Source: Candidatus Methanoperedens nitratireducens (GTDB lineage Archaea; Halobacteriota; Methanosarcinia; Methanosarcinales; Methanoperedenaceae). Taken from it: a stretch of DNA of 42,403 nucleotides. Both the position numbers and the translations under genes were made by a program. The stretch lies in contig DYGR01000026.1 of the NCBI GenBank assembly GCA_020724545.1, positions 1-42,403 on the forward strand, written 5' to 3'. Positions 6,355-14,354 of the stretch are shown here, piece by piece. Below the pieces are notes generated by a model. It was not told where the DNA came from, did not search any database, and saw nothing but the letters and a program-made list of their open reading frames with translations. Positions within the stretch are counted from its first letter, which is position 1; each line of letters opens with the position of its first letter.

Positions 6355-8022
6355 TTAATCCTCTCCAACATATTTTTTACCTGGATCTTCCATAAGCAGG
6401 TCTTTGATAATTATAGCATATGCAGGTCTTGCTATACCGACTCCGATAAGCACGCCCACTATGGTAATTACAGCAAACCCCTTAATAGCGCCAAATCCCA
6501 TAAATAAAAGGGGCGACATGGCTATGAGTACAGTCGCCGCAGCTGCAAATATAATTGCAAACGCTTTTGTTAGGCGGGATTTATATACCTTACTTGGCGG
6601 CATGGCACCGCCGGCAAGAACCTCATCTGTTATAATTATAAGATGGTCTACACCTGTACCTATAACCACAATAATGCCTGCTATAGTTGCAAGATCAAGC
6701 TGGTATCCGATAACTGCTGTAAAACCCAGTATGATAATAACCTCGCTAAATGAAGTGGCAAGCATAGGTACGATTATACTTGGCTGTCTGTATCTGAAAT
6801 ACACGGCAATCGCTACTGTCATCAGAGCTATTATTCCTGCTATCGCTACCTGCTCCTTGAACTTCTCTCCAAGATCTGCCGAGACCTGCCCTGATCCTAT
6901 CACCTCTACATTGACAGGCAATGCTCCTGCCCTTAGATGAATCTGGAGTTCTCTTGCTCTGATCTGCCCCTCTTCACCGGTGCCTGTAGTTGCGAAAAGT
7001 TCTCTCACAGGTATGCTCTGTATGTTCCTTGCAAGATCAGGAGCCAGTGGCGCATCAAACACAAGTCTATCATCAAGGTACATCCCCAGATAATGTGCGT
7101 CCGGGTCTGTCACTGCGCCATACTGTACTGCAGCATCCCGCAGTGCTGCTGCACCCTTTTCGCTAAGCTTAAAAGGTACACCCCATGAATCTCTTTCTTT
7201 CTGGACCGGGTCCACTCCTATTATCTCATTGCCGTAGAGCACATGTGCGGTCTCGTTTCCCTGCACCTGTATTCTGATCTCGAATTTTCCAGGTTTAGCT
7301 GCGATCTCTCTTGCGGTTGCCATATCCACACCCGCGAGGTCTATCAGGATGTAATTATCACCAACTGTCCTGATGGGCATTTCTTTAAATCCAAGTGTGT
7401 TAATTTTATCCTCAAGTATCTGTTTGGTTAAATCCCGTGTCTCCTCTGTCACTCCTGCCCGGAACGGAGGGATAACTCTTCCGCCAACAGGCTCCAGAAT
7501 AGCGTTCAATTCATCCTCAGTTACAGCTTTCCTTATCTCCAGTGTGATAAATCTGCCCTCGATTGGAATGACCTCTGCATTCAGGCTGTTCTCAAGGTAT
7601 TTTTTGATCAGGAGATCCTTATTTGTTTGAAGTGTTACCCTGGTACCGCCATCAGTACCTTTTGATATGGTGGATATGCCATACCCGAATGAATCGATTG
7701 TATTTTTATCAATCTCTTTTGGTGTTGTAAAGATGACAGAATTTGCAGCGGTTTCATCGATCGTAATTGCAGAACCATCAAGCAGTCTCCCAAATTCTGC
7801 CTTGACTATCTTTCCATTATCCGCATCCACCTGGACAACCGCACCCTGCAGTTGTAGCTGCAGCCATGAGCCGCCCTCAAGATCAAGGCCGTATTTTAGA
7901 TTACTCTGGATCCTTAATTCGCCATCTGAGTATGAGATCATTACGGCTGCAATAGAACCAAGGACTACAAGTACAAGTAATAAGAAGCGCGAGGTTTTAT
8001 AAAAAGGTTCATCACCGTTCAT
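6355..8022 (-). CDS. secD: Protein-export membrane protein SecD
   Basis: This 555-residue membrane protein has one N-terminal segment (FLLLVLVVLGSIAAVMISY, about 13-31), then a large external domain with DLEGGSWLQLQLQG, and five membrane segments from about residue 390. The conserved GTGVDHLIIITDE of the SecD family lies in the fourth of its six membrane segments. SecD with SecF aids protein export through the SecYEG translocon using the ion gradient. The archaeal protein lacks SecA-related features, as expected. The start overlaps the secF stop by four bases, so secF and secD form one operon, transcribed toward tRNA-Thr. Confidence 0.95.
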   Translation of the reverse strand: MNGDEPFYKTSRFLLLVLVVLGSIAAVMISYSDGELRIQSNLKYGLDLEGGSWLQLQLQGAVVQVDADNGKIVKAEFGRLLDGSAITIDETAANSVIFTTPKEIDKNTIDSFGYGISTISKGTDGGTRVTLQTNKDLLIKKYLENSLNAEVIPIEGRFITLEIRKAVTEDELNAILEPVGGRVIPPFRAGVTEETRDLTKQILEDKINTLGFKEMPIRTVGDNYILIDLAGVDMATAREIAAKPGKFEIRIQVQGNETAHVLYGNEIIGVDPVQKERDSWGVPFKLSEKGAAALRDAAVQYGAVTDPDAHYLGMYLDDRLVFDAPLAPDLARNIQSIPVRELFATTGTGEEGQIRARELQIHLRAGALPVNVEVIGSGQVSADLGEKFKEQVAIAGIIALMTVAIAVYFRYRQPSIIVPMLATSFSEVIIILGFTAVIGYQLDLATIAGIIVVIGTGVDHLIIITDEVLAGGAMPPSKVYKSRLTKAFAIIFAAAATVLIAMSPLLFMGFGAIKGFAVITIVGVLIGVGIARPAYAIIIKDLLMEDPGKKYVGED

Positions 8023-8966
8023 GCTCTCTGCCTCCTCTTTTTCGATCTTTCAATCGGTTTTTCCTGTATACCCCTTTTTGTTATGTACCATTTTAAGATT
8101 CCCACGTTGGTCATCCATGTGTTTATCAGATCTGCAACCAGACCGAAAATAAGAACAACCGAGATATCTCTTATTATATCAATACGTGTGAATGATGAAA
8201 TAAGATAAGAACCTGATGATACTAAGAATAATACAATAAAGGCAGCAAGCGTTGTCGCTGTCATCGTCAATCCTGTTTTCATGGCATCCTTTATCTTATC
8301 ATTCAACTCCCCTTTTCGCTTGAGCAGCCGCGTGGTTAAAAGTATGTCTGTATCCACAGAGTAGCCGATGATCATCAGGAGAGCAGCCACAGTTCCAAGG
8401 GACAGAACAATCCCGAATACATTCATCATAGCAGCAGCGAACGCTATATCAGAAAAAGCCGCGATCACTACGGCTATGGATGGGACAAAGGTCCTGAAAA
8501 TTATAAATACCACGAGCGCCATCCCAAAAAATGATAGAAGTACGGCACGGAGTGCCTGTCCTTGCAAAGATTTACTGACTATTTCTCCCATCTGCTTTAT
8601 TTCCACATTGGTGTATTCAGAGTTTATTTTTCTGATGAGTTCGTTCTGATCGGATTCCGTCATTGGACTGAACTGTACTAATTTGCGCTCGGTTCCTCCA
8701 TACTCCCTTGCCTGAATCACAGGATAATCCTGAAGTTCGACTTTCAATTGATCAGGTGTTTTGGGACTATCAAAAACTATCGCAGTACCGCCCTTGAACT
8801 CTACTCCGAGTTCAACAGGTGCGCCGGTTGTGTAGGTCGTGTAAGCTAGAATTGAGAGTGATAACAAAAGCAATATTGCAGGAATAACAAGCATCTGTTT
8901 TAAATTAATGCTTTTAACGTAGGTTTCAATGGCTTTTTCATTAATTAAGTTCATTGGATTCTCCAT
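8019..8966 (-). CDS. secF: Protein-export membrane protein SecF
   Basis: The 315-residue partner of SecD has an N-terminal membrane segment (MLVIPAILLLLSLSILAYT), an external domain beginning with GVEFKGGTAIVFDSP, and five further membrane segments containing IGYSVDTDILLTTRLLKRKGE, the typical SecF loop. The C terminus is basic (SKKRRQRA), fitting a cytoplasmic tail. A start at Met5 is also possible. It is first in the secF-secD operon; the order F then D is common in euryarchaea. Confidence 0.95.
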   Translation of the reverse strand: MENPMNLINEKAIETYVKSINLKQMLVIPAILLLLSLSILAYTTYTTGAPVELGVEFKGGTAIVFDSPKTPDQLKVELQDYPVIQAREYGGTERKLVQFSPMTESDQNELIRKINSEYTNVEIKQMGEIVSKSLQGQALRAVLLSFFGMALVVFIIFRTFVPSIAVVIAAFSDIAFAAAMMNVFGIVLSLGTVAALLMIIGYSVDTDILLTTRLLKRKGELNDKIKDAMKTGLTMTATTLAAFIVLFLVSSGSYLISSFTRIDIIRDISVVLIFGLVADLINTWMTNVGILKWYITKRGIQEKPIERSKKRRQRA

Positions 8967-9197
8967 TCGACAATTCAGGACTTGCTTAAATTATAGCATA
9001 ATAAATCTTATCCAGGTTGTTAATTTTATAGTATAGATATCAATCTACTTCCTGAACTTACACTACCTATAGCCTTAAAAACTTGTTGAATCAAAGTGAG
9101 CTTCCTCACGCTTGTGCTGTGAAGCTTCCTGATATGTCTGCTGGTTTTCTCTACAATGAGCCTATGTTTTATACTTTGACTAACTAACTTGGTTCTA

Positions 9198-9497
9198 ATG
9201 GTAACGGTCAGTGCAAGGAAAAGACTTGAGTCCATAGAGCGCGATATACTTCCTTCCATGTTCGTGGGAGTGCTATCCAAAGACGAGAAATGGCTAAAAC
9301 GTACACTCGAAGATACGCTGCCAAAACTTGAGGAGCGTGCTCTTCGCCTGGCTTCGGCATGCAAAAAGAGCGGGGAATGCGCAGAGGGTGATCCGCTATG
9401 CGATGAGGAACGTATAAAGACGTTATTTGAAGAGACGCGCCTGGGGCTTGAGAGAGAGCATAAGGTCAGAAAGGCACGCACAAGGTTTCACCATTGA
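9198..9497 (+). CDS. Conserved-looking hypothetical protein with three cysteines
   Basis: About 99 residues from the ATG at 9198; a TTG three codons upstream is a weaker alternative. The sequence is charged and helical (ARKRLESIERDILPSMFVGV, later LPKLEERALRLASACKKSGE), with cysteines spaced C-x5-C-x6-C near the middle. The Lys/Arg/Glu composition favours this frame over the Ser-rich opposite one. I do not recognise a family. It lies 52 bases before the next plus-strand gene and may be co-transcribed with it. Confidence 0.6.
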   Translation: MVTVSARKRLESIERDILPSMFVGVLSKDEKWLKRTLEDTLPKLEERALRLASACKKSGECAEGDPLCDEERIKTLFEETRLGLEREHKVRKARTRFHH

Positions 9498-9549
9498 TAA
9501 TCACCAGATCGCCACTAACTATTTATCACACCGCTACGATTAATCATCC

Positions 9550-10353
9550 ATGCAAGGCTCAAGTGAAGCGTTTGAAGAATCATATACACTATGGATAAAA
9601 TCTGCGGCAAAAGATGTCGCTTTTGCACTGAACCAGCTTAAATATGATGAACTAAAGAAAATAATCACCCGGAACGAGCGGTATCTGAGAGAGCCTGAAT
9701 CTGTGTATGGAAGGGATGGGCTTGAGGAGGCTAAAAAACTCGTGCCCGGGAATATTTTGCTGCTATCAACCGATGCTGTGGTGTTCTCTCAGAGTATCTT
9801 TGTCCCTATGCCCTCTATCTTTGATTATGCAGTTGCACTTAACAGGCGGTATTACCTTGGTTCCTGGTATTCGATAATAACCCTCAATAAGGCTTATTTA
9901 AAGGAAGCCAGTGAGACCATGTTAAAATACATGCTCCTTCACGAAATGCTTCAAAAAGAGATATATGACGAAAATATGAAAGATGGGGGACGGAAATTCA
10001 CATACGAGGAGAGGCGGAAGATCAGCGATGAGACTTTAAAAAATGCAATTGAGCAGAGCGGGATCACCAATGACGAACTTGCAAAGGAGAAGAAGCTCAT
10101 GTTAAAAATCTCCTATACATCCCCGCTTGTCCCAAAACCCTTTGCTGAGGCTGCACTCTACTGGTATATGGAAAAAAACCTTGAAGAACTGAATCATTTC
10201 GGTGAAGCGAGCAAAACAGAGAAAGAAGATGAGCTCGGGAAGAAATTGAATTCTGATTTCAAGGGATGGCTTGATTTCTCAACAAATACATATGGTATAT
10301 TCCTGTCCGAGATCAAAAAAGAATTGAACTATACAGATTATGGATACGTATGA
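9550..10353 (+). CDS. Hypothetical protein, coupled to a phosphoesterase gene
   Basis: This 267-residue soluble protein belongs to no family I recognise. It has a mostly helical, charged sequence. Notable parts are LVPGNILLLSTDAVVFSQSIF and MLKYMLLHEMLQKEIYDENM; the HExxQ there is not a canonical zinc-protease HExxH. The stop overlaps the ATG of the metallophosphoesterase gene by four bases, so the two are almost certainly translated together. No signal peptide or membrane segment is visible. Confidence 0.75.
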   Translation: MQGSSEAFEESYTLWIKSAAKDVAFALNQLKYDELKKIITRNERYLREPESVYGRDGLEEAKKLVPGNILLLSTDAVVFSQSIFVPMPSIFDYAVALNRRYYLGSWYSIITLNKAYLKEASETMLKYMLLHEMLQKEIYDENMKDGGRKFTYEERRKISDETLKNAIEQSGITNDELAKEKKLMLKISYTSPLVPKPFAEAALYWYMEKNLEELNHFGEASKTEKEDELGKKLNSDFKGWLDFSTNTYGIFLSEIKKELNYTDYGYV

Positions 10354-10898
10354 AAATAATAGCAATCGCAGATACACATATTAAATCCGGCTCCATCATA
10401 GAGCATCTCCCTGCCAGGCTTATTGCATTGCTCAAAGAGGCTGATCTGGTAATCCATGCAGGTGATTTTGTCACCAAGGCGGCGTTTGATGAACTCTCAG
10501 GTATCTGCAGGCTTGAGGCTGTACACGGGAACATGGATGATGCAGCATTAAAAGAGTTACTCCCCGGGCAGAAGGTGATAGAAGTCGAGGGCACAAGGAT
10601 CGGGATAATCCATGAGGCAGCCCTTTCTATTCAGGATACCACGGGTGCATGGTATCTGGCAAAAGAGATGAATGTCGATATACTCATTTTTGGCCATACC
10701 CACAGGCCGGTTATCGAGAAATCAGATGTGCTCCTTGCCTGTCCTGGAAGTCCCACCTATCCGAGATTATCAGAGCCAGGCGCCATTGTGCTGGATATAG
10801 ACCGCGGAAAAATATCAGGAAAAGTGGTCACGTTTGAGGGATCAGTATGCAGCATCATTGAGAGTGCCGTATCATATCATATGCAGAATGGACGATAA
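10350..10898 (+). CDS. YfcE/MJ0936-type metallophosphoesterase
   Basis: The 182-residue protein carries the full calcineurin-like metal-binding set: DTH at residues 8-10, HAGDF, GNMDD, IIHE and GHTHRP, followed by PGSPTYPR, which marks the YfcE/MJ0936 subfamily. Members hydrolyse phosphodiesters with Mn or Ni in vitro; the physiological substrate is unclear. The third-to-last motif reads IIHE where many relatives have a Gly after His. It is coupled to the upstream hypothetical gene by a four-base overlap and converges on the activase gene at 10906. Confidence 0.9.
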   Translation: MKIIAIADTHIKSGSIIEHLPARLIALLKEADLVIHAGDFVTKAAFDELSGICRLEAVHGNMDDAALKELLPGQKVIEVEGTRIGIIHEAALSIQDTTGAWYLAKEMNVDILIFGHTHRPVIEKSDVLLACPGSPTYPRLSEPGAIVLDIDRGKISGKVVTFEGSVCSIIESAVSYHMQNGR

Positions 10899-10905
10899 CC
10901 GTATA

Positions 10906-11595
10906 TTAACAATAATACTTTAATGCGCCAAGTGCATTAATTATCTGAGGCTCAGTCGGTATCAGGATTTTTTTCTTGAGTATATCTCCAAGTGCCATGA
11001 CCATTCCATCATTTTTTACAGTTCCTCCGATCAGGACAATTATCTGTGCTTGCGGTATCATAGATGAGATCCTGCGGGCGAAAGCATAATGCATTCCAGC
11101 TATGACCTCTTCTTTTGAATAACCTGCCACAAGCTGCGATATCATCTCAGAGATAGCAAATACCCCACATGTGTTGTTGATATCCGGGATGCGATCAGCT
11201 TTTAGATGAAGCCTGCCCAATTCATCCAGATCCATCCTGAAGTAACCTGCTATAAACTCAAGGAAAGCACCTGTTCCAGCGCTGCATTTATCGTTTATTA
11301 TAAAATTATTTCTCTTAACGTCGATCACCTTAGTATCCTGTCCTCCAATATCCACGATAACATCGACATCAGAGAAATAGTGTGAAACACCATAGATAGC
11401 AGCGGTAATTTCAGTTACTGATGCCCTGTGAGGCACTGAGTTTCTAAAATATCCTGTTGAGATTATATCATCTTTTTCTATTCCTTTTATAAGATCTTTC
11501 CAGTTATGGGTTGATGTTATCTGGTATTTAACCTCTCCACTCTCTATTTTTACCATTTTTGCAGTTGTACTGCCTACATCAAGTCCTATCTTCAT
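10906..11595 (-). CDS. BadF/BcrA/HgdC-type activase ATPase
   Basis: This 229-residue ASKHA-fold ATPase begins MKIGLDVGSTTAKMVKIE and has VDIGGQDTKVI. The two cysteine motifs NDKCSAGTGAFLE and NTCGVFAISE bind the [4Fe-4S] cluster shared across the dimer in 2-hydroxyacyl-CoA dehydratase activators. A C-terminal GGTVKNDGMV loop completes the nucleotide site. The family couples ATP hydrolysis to low-potential electron transfer into a dehydratase or reductase. No such partner is encoded nearby, so the target is unknown. The length is slightly short but all motifs are present. Confidence 0.85.
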   Translation of the reverse strand: MKIGLDVGSTTAKMVKIESGEVKYQITSTHNWKDLIKGIEKDDIISTGYFRNSVPHRASVTEITAAIYGVSHYFSDVDVIVDIGGQDTKVIDVKRNNFIINDKCSAGTGAFLEFIAGYFRMDLDELGRLHLKADRIPDINNTCGVFAISEMISQLVAGYSKEEVIAGMHYAFARRISSMIPQAQIIVLIGGTVKNDGMVMALGDILKKKILIPTEPQIINALGALKYYC

Positions 11596-11690
11596 GCAAC
11601 TTCAACAAACTATATATTCTTTTAATACTATATATCTTTTGCTTATCCCGAAATGCAACTTCAACAACTGTTTTTTGGGATAGGTATTAT
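11594..11690. repeat. Direct 15-bp repeat and hairpin upstream of the activase gene
   Basis: ATGCAACTTCAACAA occurs at 11594-11608, overlapping the activase start codon, and again at 11653-11667. The second copy is the loop of a hairpin whose arms are TATCCC (11644-11649) and GGGATA (about 11677-11682), each with adjoining A/T pairs. The region also separates the activase from the divergent METTL5-like gene. It could be a regulator site or a leader structure. Function is unknown. Confidence 0.5.
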
Positions 11691-11717
11691 AAAAGAGCCT
11701 GAGAGATAATCCATAGT

Positions 11718-12323
11718 ATGAGACAAAAACATCTTGAGATACTGCTTGAACAGGTCGAGGGCTTCAGATCTCCAAAGCCTTCAAGAGAACAGTACTCTAC
11801 ACCCGCAACTGTAGCTGCAGAACTGCTTCATTTTGCATTCATAAAAGGAGATATCACGGATACGGTCTATGATCTTGGGTGCGGCAGCGGAATTCTTGCG
11901 ATCGGAGCAAAACTTCTGGGAGCAGAAAAGGTTATAGGTTTTGATGATGATAATGGCGCACTTGAGATTGCGCGGGCAAATGCAAAAAAACTCGGCGTAG
12001 ATGTCGAGTTCGTATGCACCGACATAAATGAAGTGCACGGAAAAGCGCATACAGTGGTGATGAATCCACCATTTGGCGCACAGGTAAGAGGAAGCGATCG
12101 CCCTTTTTTGAGGAAAGCCCTCGAACTAAGCAGCGTGGTTTACTCAATACATAATGCCGGTAGTATAGAATTCATAAAAAAATTCATTAGCCCATCAATC
12201 ATAACAGATTATAAATTAATCGGTTTTCCCATTAAGAGGACATTCAGGTTTCATACCAAGGAAACACAGATAATAAAAGTAGAGATATACAGAATAGAGA
12301 AAAGAGAGAGGGATCGTTATTAG
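11718..12323 (+). CDS. METTL5-like RNA N6-adenine methyltransferase
   Basis: The 201-residue Rossmann methyltransferase has the SAM motif DLGCGSGILAIGA (about 54-66), a GFDDDNGALEIA acidic loop, and catalytic NPPFG. The N-terminal MRQKHLEILLEQVEGFRSP resembles the METTL5 lead-in. Eukaryotic METTL5 with TRMT112 makes m6A in 18S rRNA; an equivalent rRNA role is likely here. It stands first in a cluster with csl4 and rpo11, a neighbourhood common in archaea. Confidence 0.85.
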   Translation: MRQKHLEILLEQVEGFRSPKPSREQYSTPATVAAELLHFAFIKGDITDTVYDLGCGSGILAIGAKLLGAEKVIGFDDDNGALEIARANAKKLGVDVEFVCTDINEVHGKAHTVVMNPPFGAQVRGSDRPFLRKALELSSVVYSIHNAGSIEFIKKFISPSIITDYKLIGFPIKRTFRFHTKETQIIKVEIYRIEKRERDRY

Positions 12324-12393
12324 AATCAAGAGAAAGAAGGTTACAAGCAGAAGGAAACTTGGAAAAGACGATGTAAGAGAAAAGGCTGAGAGA

Positions 12394-13047
12394 ATGGAAG
12401 AAAAAGAGCTTGAGGAGAGGGAGGAAGAACTCCAGGTTGAAGAAGAGATAGAACAACCTGAAGAAGGTACAGTAAAGGAAGAACCCACAGATAACAAGAT
12501 CGTACTGCCAGGGGATCTCATCGGGACATCAGAGGAGTTCACACCAAAAGAGGGAACTTTCGTAGATAAAGGAAATATATATGCAGCGACGACAGGGATT
12601 GTAAAAGTAAATAGTAAAGAGCGTTCGATCTCAGTTATCCCGGTTACGAACGTACCCCCGCATCTACAGGTAGGAGACATCGTAATTGGCCAGGTCACTG
12701 ATGTAAAAGATTCAGTTGCTCTGGTTGAGATCGCAAGCATTAAAGATAAAGGCGAGCGAGAGATTATCAATGTAGATCAGGCTGCAATCCATGTATCAAA
12801 TGTCAAGGATGCCTATGTAAAGGAACTATCTGCTGAATTTGAACCTTTTGACATAGTTAAAGCAAAAGTGATAGACCTGAGGAACATGCGACTCTCTACT
12901 GTAAATAAAGAGCTTGGCGTCATGAAGGCTTACTGCAGCAGTTGCAGGACTGTGATGAAAAAAGAGAATGGCAAACTTAAATGCCCTAAATGTAATAGGG
13001 TCGAGACAAGAAAACTATCTTCGGATTACGGAACAGGTGTTATTTAG
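12394..13047 (+). CDS. csl4: Exosome RNA-binding subunit Csl4
   Basis: The 217-residue protein has a Csl4 N-terminal domain (KIVLPGDLIGTSEEF onward), an S1 domain (HLQVGDIVIGQVTDVKDSVA onward), and a C-terminal zinc ribbon (CSSC ... CPKC). Csl4 caps the archaeal exosome with Rrp4 and guides RNA to the Rrp41/42 ring. An unusual acidic Glu-rich N-terminal extension of about 38 residues precedes the domain. The frame is open further upstream to the METTL5-like stop but without ATG, GTG or TTG, so 12394 is chosen. It is followed after 8 bases by rpo11. Confidence 0.92.
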   Translation: MEEKELEEREEELQVEEEIEQPEEGTVKEEPTDNKIVLPGDLIGTSEEFTPKEGTFVDKGNIYAATTGIVKVNSKERSISVIPVTNVPPHLQVGDIVIGQVTDVKDSVALVEIASIKDKGEREIINVDQAAIHVSNVKDAYVKELSAEFEPFDIVKAKVIDLRNMRLSTVNKELGVMKAYCSSCRTVMKKENGKLKCPKCNRVETRKLSSDYGTGVI

Positions 13048-13055
13048 GTGGTATC

Positions 13056-13334
13056 ATGGAACTTACAATCATAAATAAGACAGAGAATGAAATAAATATA
13101 AAGATTGCAGGTGAGACGCATACCCTCCTTAATGCTCTGAAGGCGGTTTTGTTAAATAACGAACATGTCGAGATAGCGACATACGATATTAAACATCCTA
13201 CAATAAGCGAACCTGTACTGTTTGTCAGGACAGACGGTGCTGATCCCATAGAGGTGATTAAAAAAGCATCAGGCGAACTTGTTAAACAATGTGACGAATT
13301 TATTAATCTCTTCAAGAAGAAGGCGATGGGTTAA
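13056..13334 (+). CDS. rpo11: RNA polymerase subunit Rpo11 (L)
   Basis: The 92-residue protein has the Rpo11/RpoL fold sequence: MELTIINKTENEINIKIAGE, then THTLLNALKAVLLNN and the KHPTISEPVLFVRTDG block. Rpo11 pairs with Rpo3 to form the assembly platform of archaeal RNA polymerase, like the bacterial alpha dimer. It lies 8 bases after csl4 and overlaps the convergent DUF2240 stop by four bases. Confidence 0.95.
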   Translation: MELTIINKTENEINIKIAGETHTLLNALKAVLLNNEHVEIATYDIKHPTISEPVLFVRTDGADPIEVIKKASGELVKQCDEFINLFKKKAMG

Positions 13335-13807
13335 CGCGGGCTAACCAGAGCCGCATATTCCTCTTCAAGCAGATCGTTCACTGCTACGCCATGCTCCAGT
13401 GCAACGAGTATGGCACTGACTTCTATTTCAACAAGTTTGGATAGCTCTTCCTGTTTTTTATTAATTAGCGATATCACTTTACGTTTTTCCATGCCTGTGC
13501 CGGTTATAATACGCTCAATAATCCTATCAAACAGGGTTTTTTTCTCAAGGTTTTTTAAAAGAACATCCCGACCAGGCCTGAATCCTGGAGGGATCTCTAC
13601 TGAGGATATATCAAATGCAGGCGCAACCATCTCCCCATCTCTTTTTATAAAACCTTCTCTTTCTGCATAGTTCAATATGTTTTTTGCCTCCTCCGGGTTG
13701 AACCAGTTTAAATCAATAGCAAGTACAAGTATAAACTCACTATCCTTGAGTACTTCCTTACCTTTTCTTTTGAAAGGTACCGAAACAGAGTATATCAGAT
13801 CAGACAT
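13331..13807 (-). CDS. DUF2240 family protein
   Basis: This 158-residue archaeal protein fits DUF2240. It has a winged-helix-like first half (EEAKNILNYAEREGFIKRDG), a central PPGFRPGRDVL, and a helical C terminus (ISLINKKQEELSKLVEIEVS). Function is not known. Its start overlaps the stop of the preceding hypothetical gene by eight bases, so the two form an operon that converges on rpo11. Confidence 0.8.
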   Translation of the reverse strand: MSDLIYSVSVPFKRKGKEVLKDSEFILVLAIDLNWFNPEEAKNILNYAEREGFIKRDGEMVAPAFDISSVEIPPGFRPGRDVLLKNLEKKTLFDRIIERIITGTGMEKRKVISLINKKQEELSKLVEIEVSAILVALEHGVAVNDLLEEEYAALVSPR

Positions 13808-14279
13808 TGGGTGTGTTTCTTATAATCTCATCAACAATAGTATCTGCTATCCTTGCGCATTCAGTCCTGCCCATACCCTCGATGTGGTGCACTTTCACTG
13901 TAAGTATACCGTTTTCAAGTTCGACACGGATAAGATAGGAGTCTCCCCTGAACGGGACGCGGTCGTACTTCTCATTTAAGAAGGAGTATTTGAGATTTAC
14001 CCTGAAATCAATAGTCCCCTCCCTATCCATACTCTGAAGCACATACTCAAGTGTATCTTTGTTTAGTGGATAAAAATTAACGCTCCTATCTGCAATTTCA
14101 ACACCTATACTCCTCTTTGCTTTAATTAGGCCTTTGAGATCAGGAGCATCGGTAATGAAAGTCCCGGATTGTCCATCCATCCCGGCTATTATCTTAACGA
14201 TGTAGGGAAGGTCCTCCCTGAAATTATACCTTCGCTCAAGCTCAGGTTTCTGCGGGAACTGATGATAGGTACGCCTCAT
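13800..14279 (-). CDS. Hypothetical archaeal protein, operon with DUF2240
   Basis: The 159-residue soluble protein is not one I can name. It is an alternating beta/helix sequence with RYNFREDLPYIVKIIAGMDG near the start, DRVPFRGDSYLIRVELENG in the middle and a C-terminal helix GRTECARIADTIVDEIIRNT. The eight-base overlap with the DUF2240 gene suggests a shared task. Divergent from the lipid reductase gene. Confidence 0.7.
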   Translation of the reverse strand: MRRTYHQFPQKPELERRYNFREDLPYIVKIIAGMDGQSGTFITDAPDLKGLIKAKRSIGVEIADRSVNFYPLNKDTLEYVLQSMDREGTIDFRVNLKYSFLNEKYDRVPFRGDSYLIRVELENGILTVKVHHIEGMGRTECARIADTIVDEIIRNTPNV

Positions 14280-14354
14280 ATGAGTGCTGTATGATCAGCG
14301 ATTCTTAAAAACTTTCTGCTAAGGATTAATTATCAGGTGATACATGAGGAGAAT

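Noticed and set aside
6404-8002. Several plus-strand open frames within secD
   Set aside because: Antisense shadows of a hydrophobic membrane-protein gene; no start signals or family features.
9026-9481. 151-residue open frame on the minus strand
   Set aside because: Ser/Arg-rich, low-complexity composition typical of the antisense of a charged helical gene; the plus-strand frame at 9198 is the better gene.
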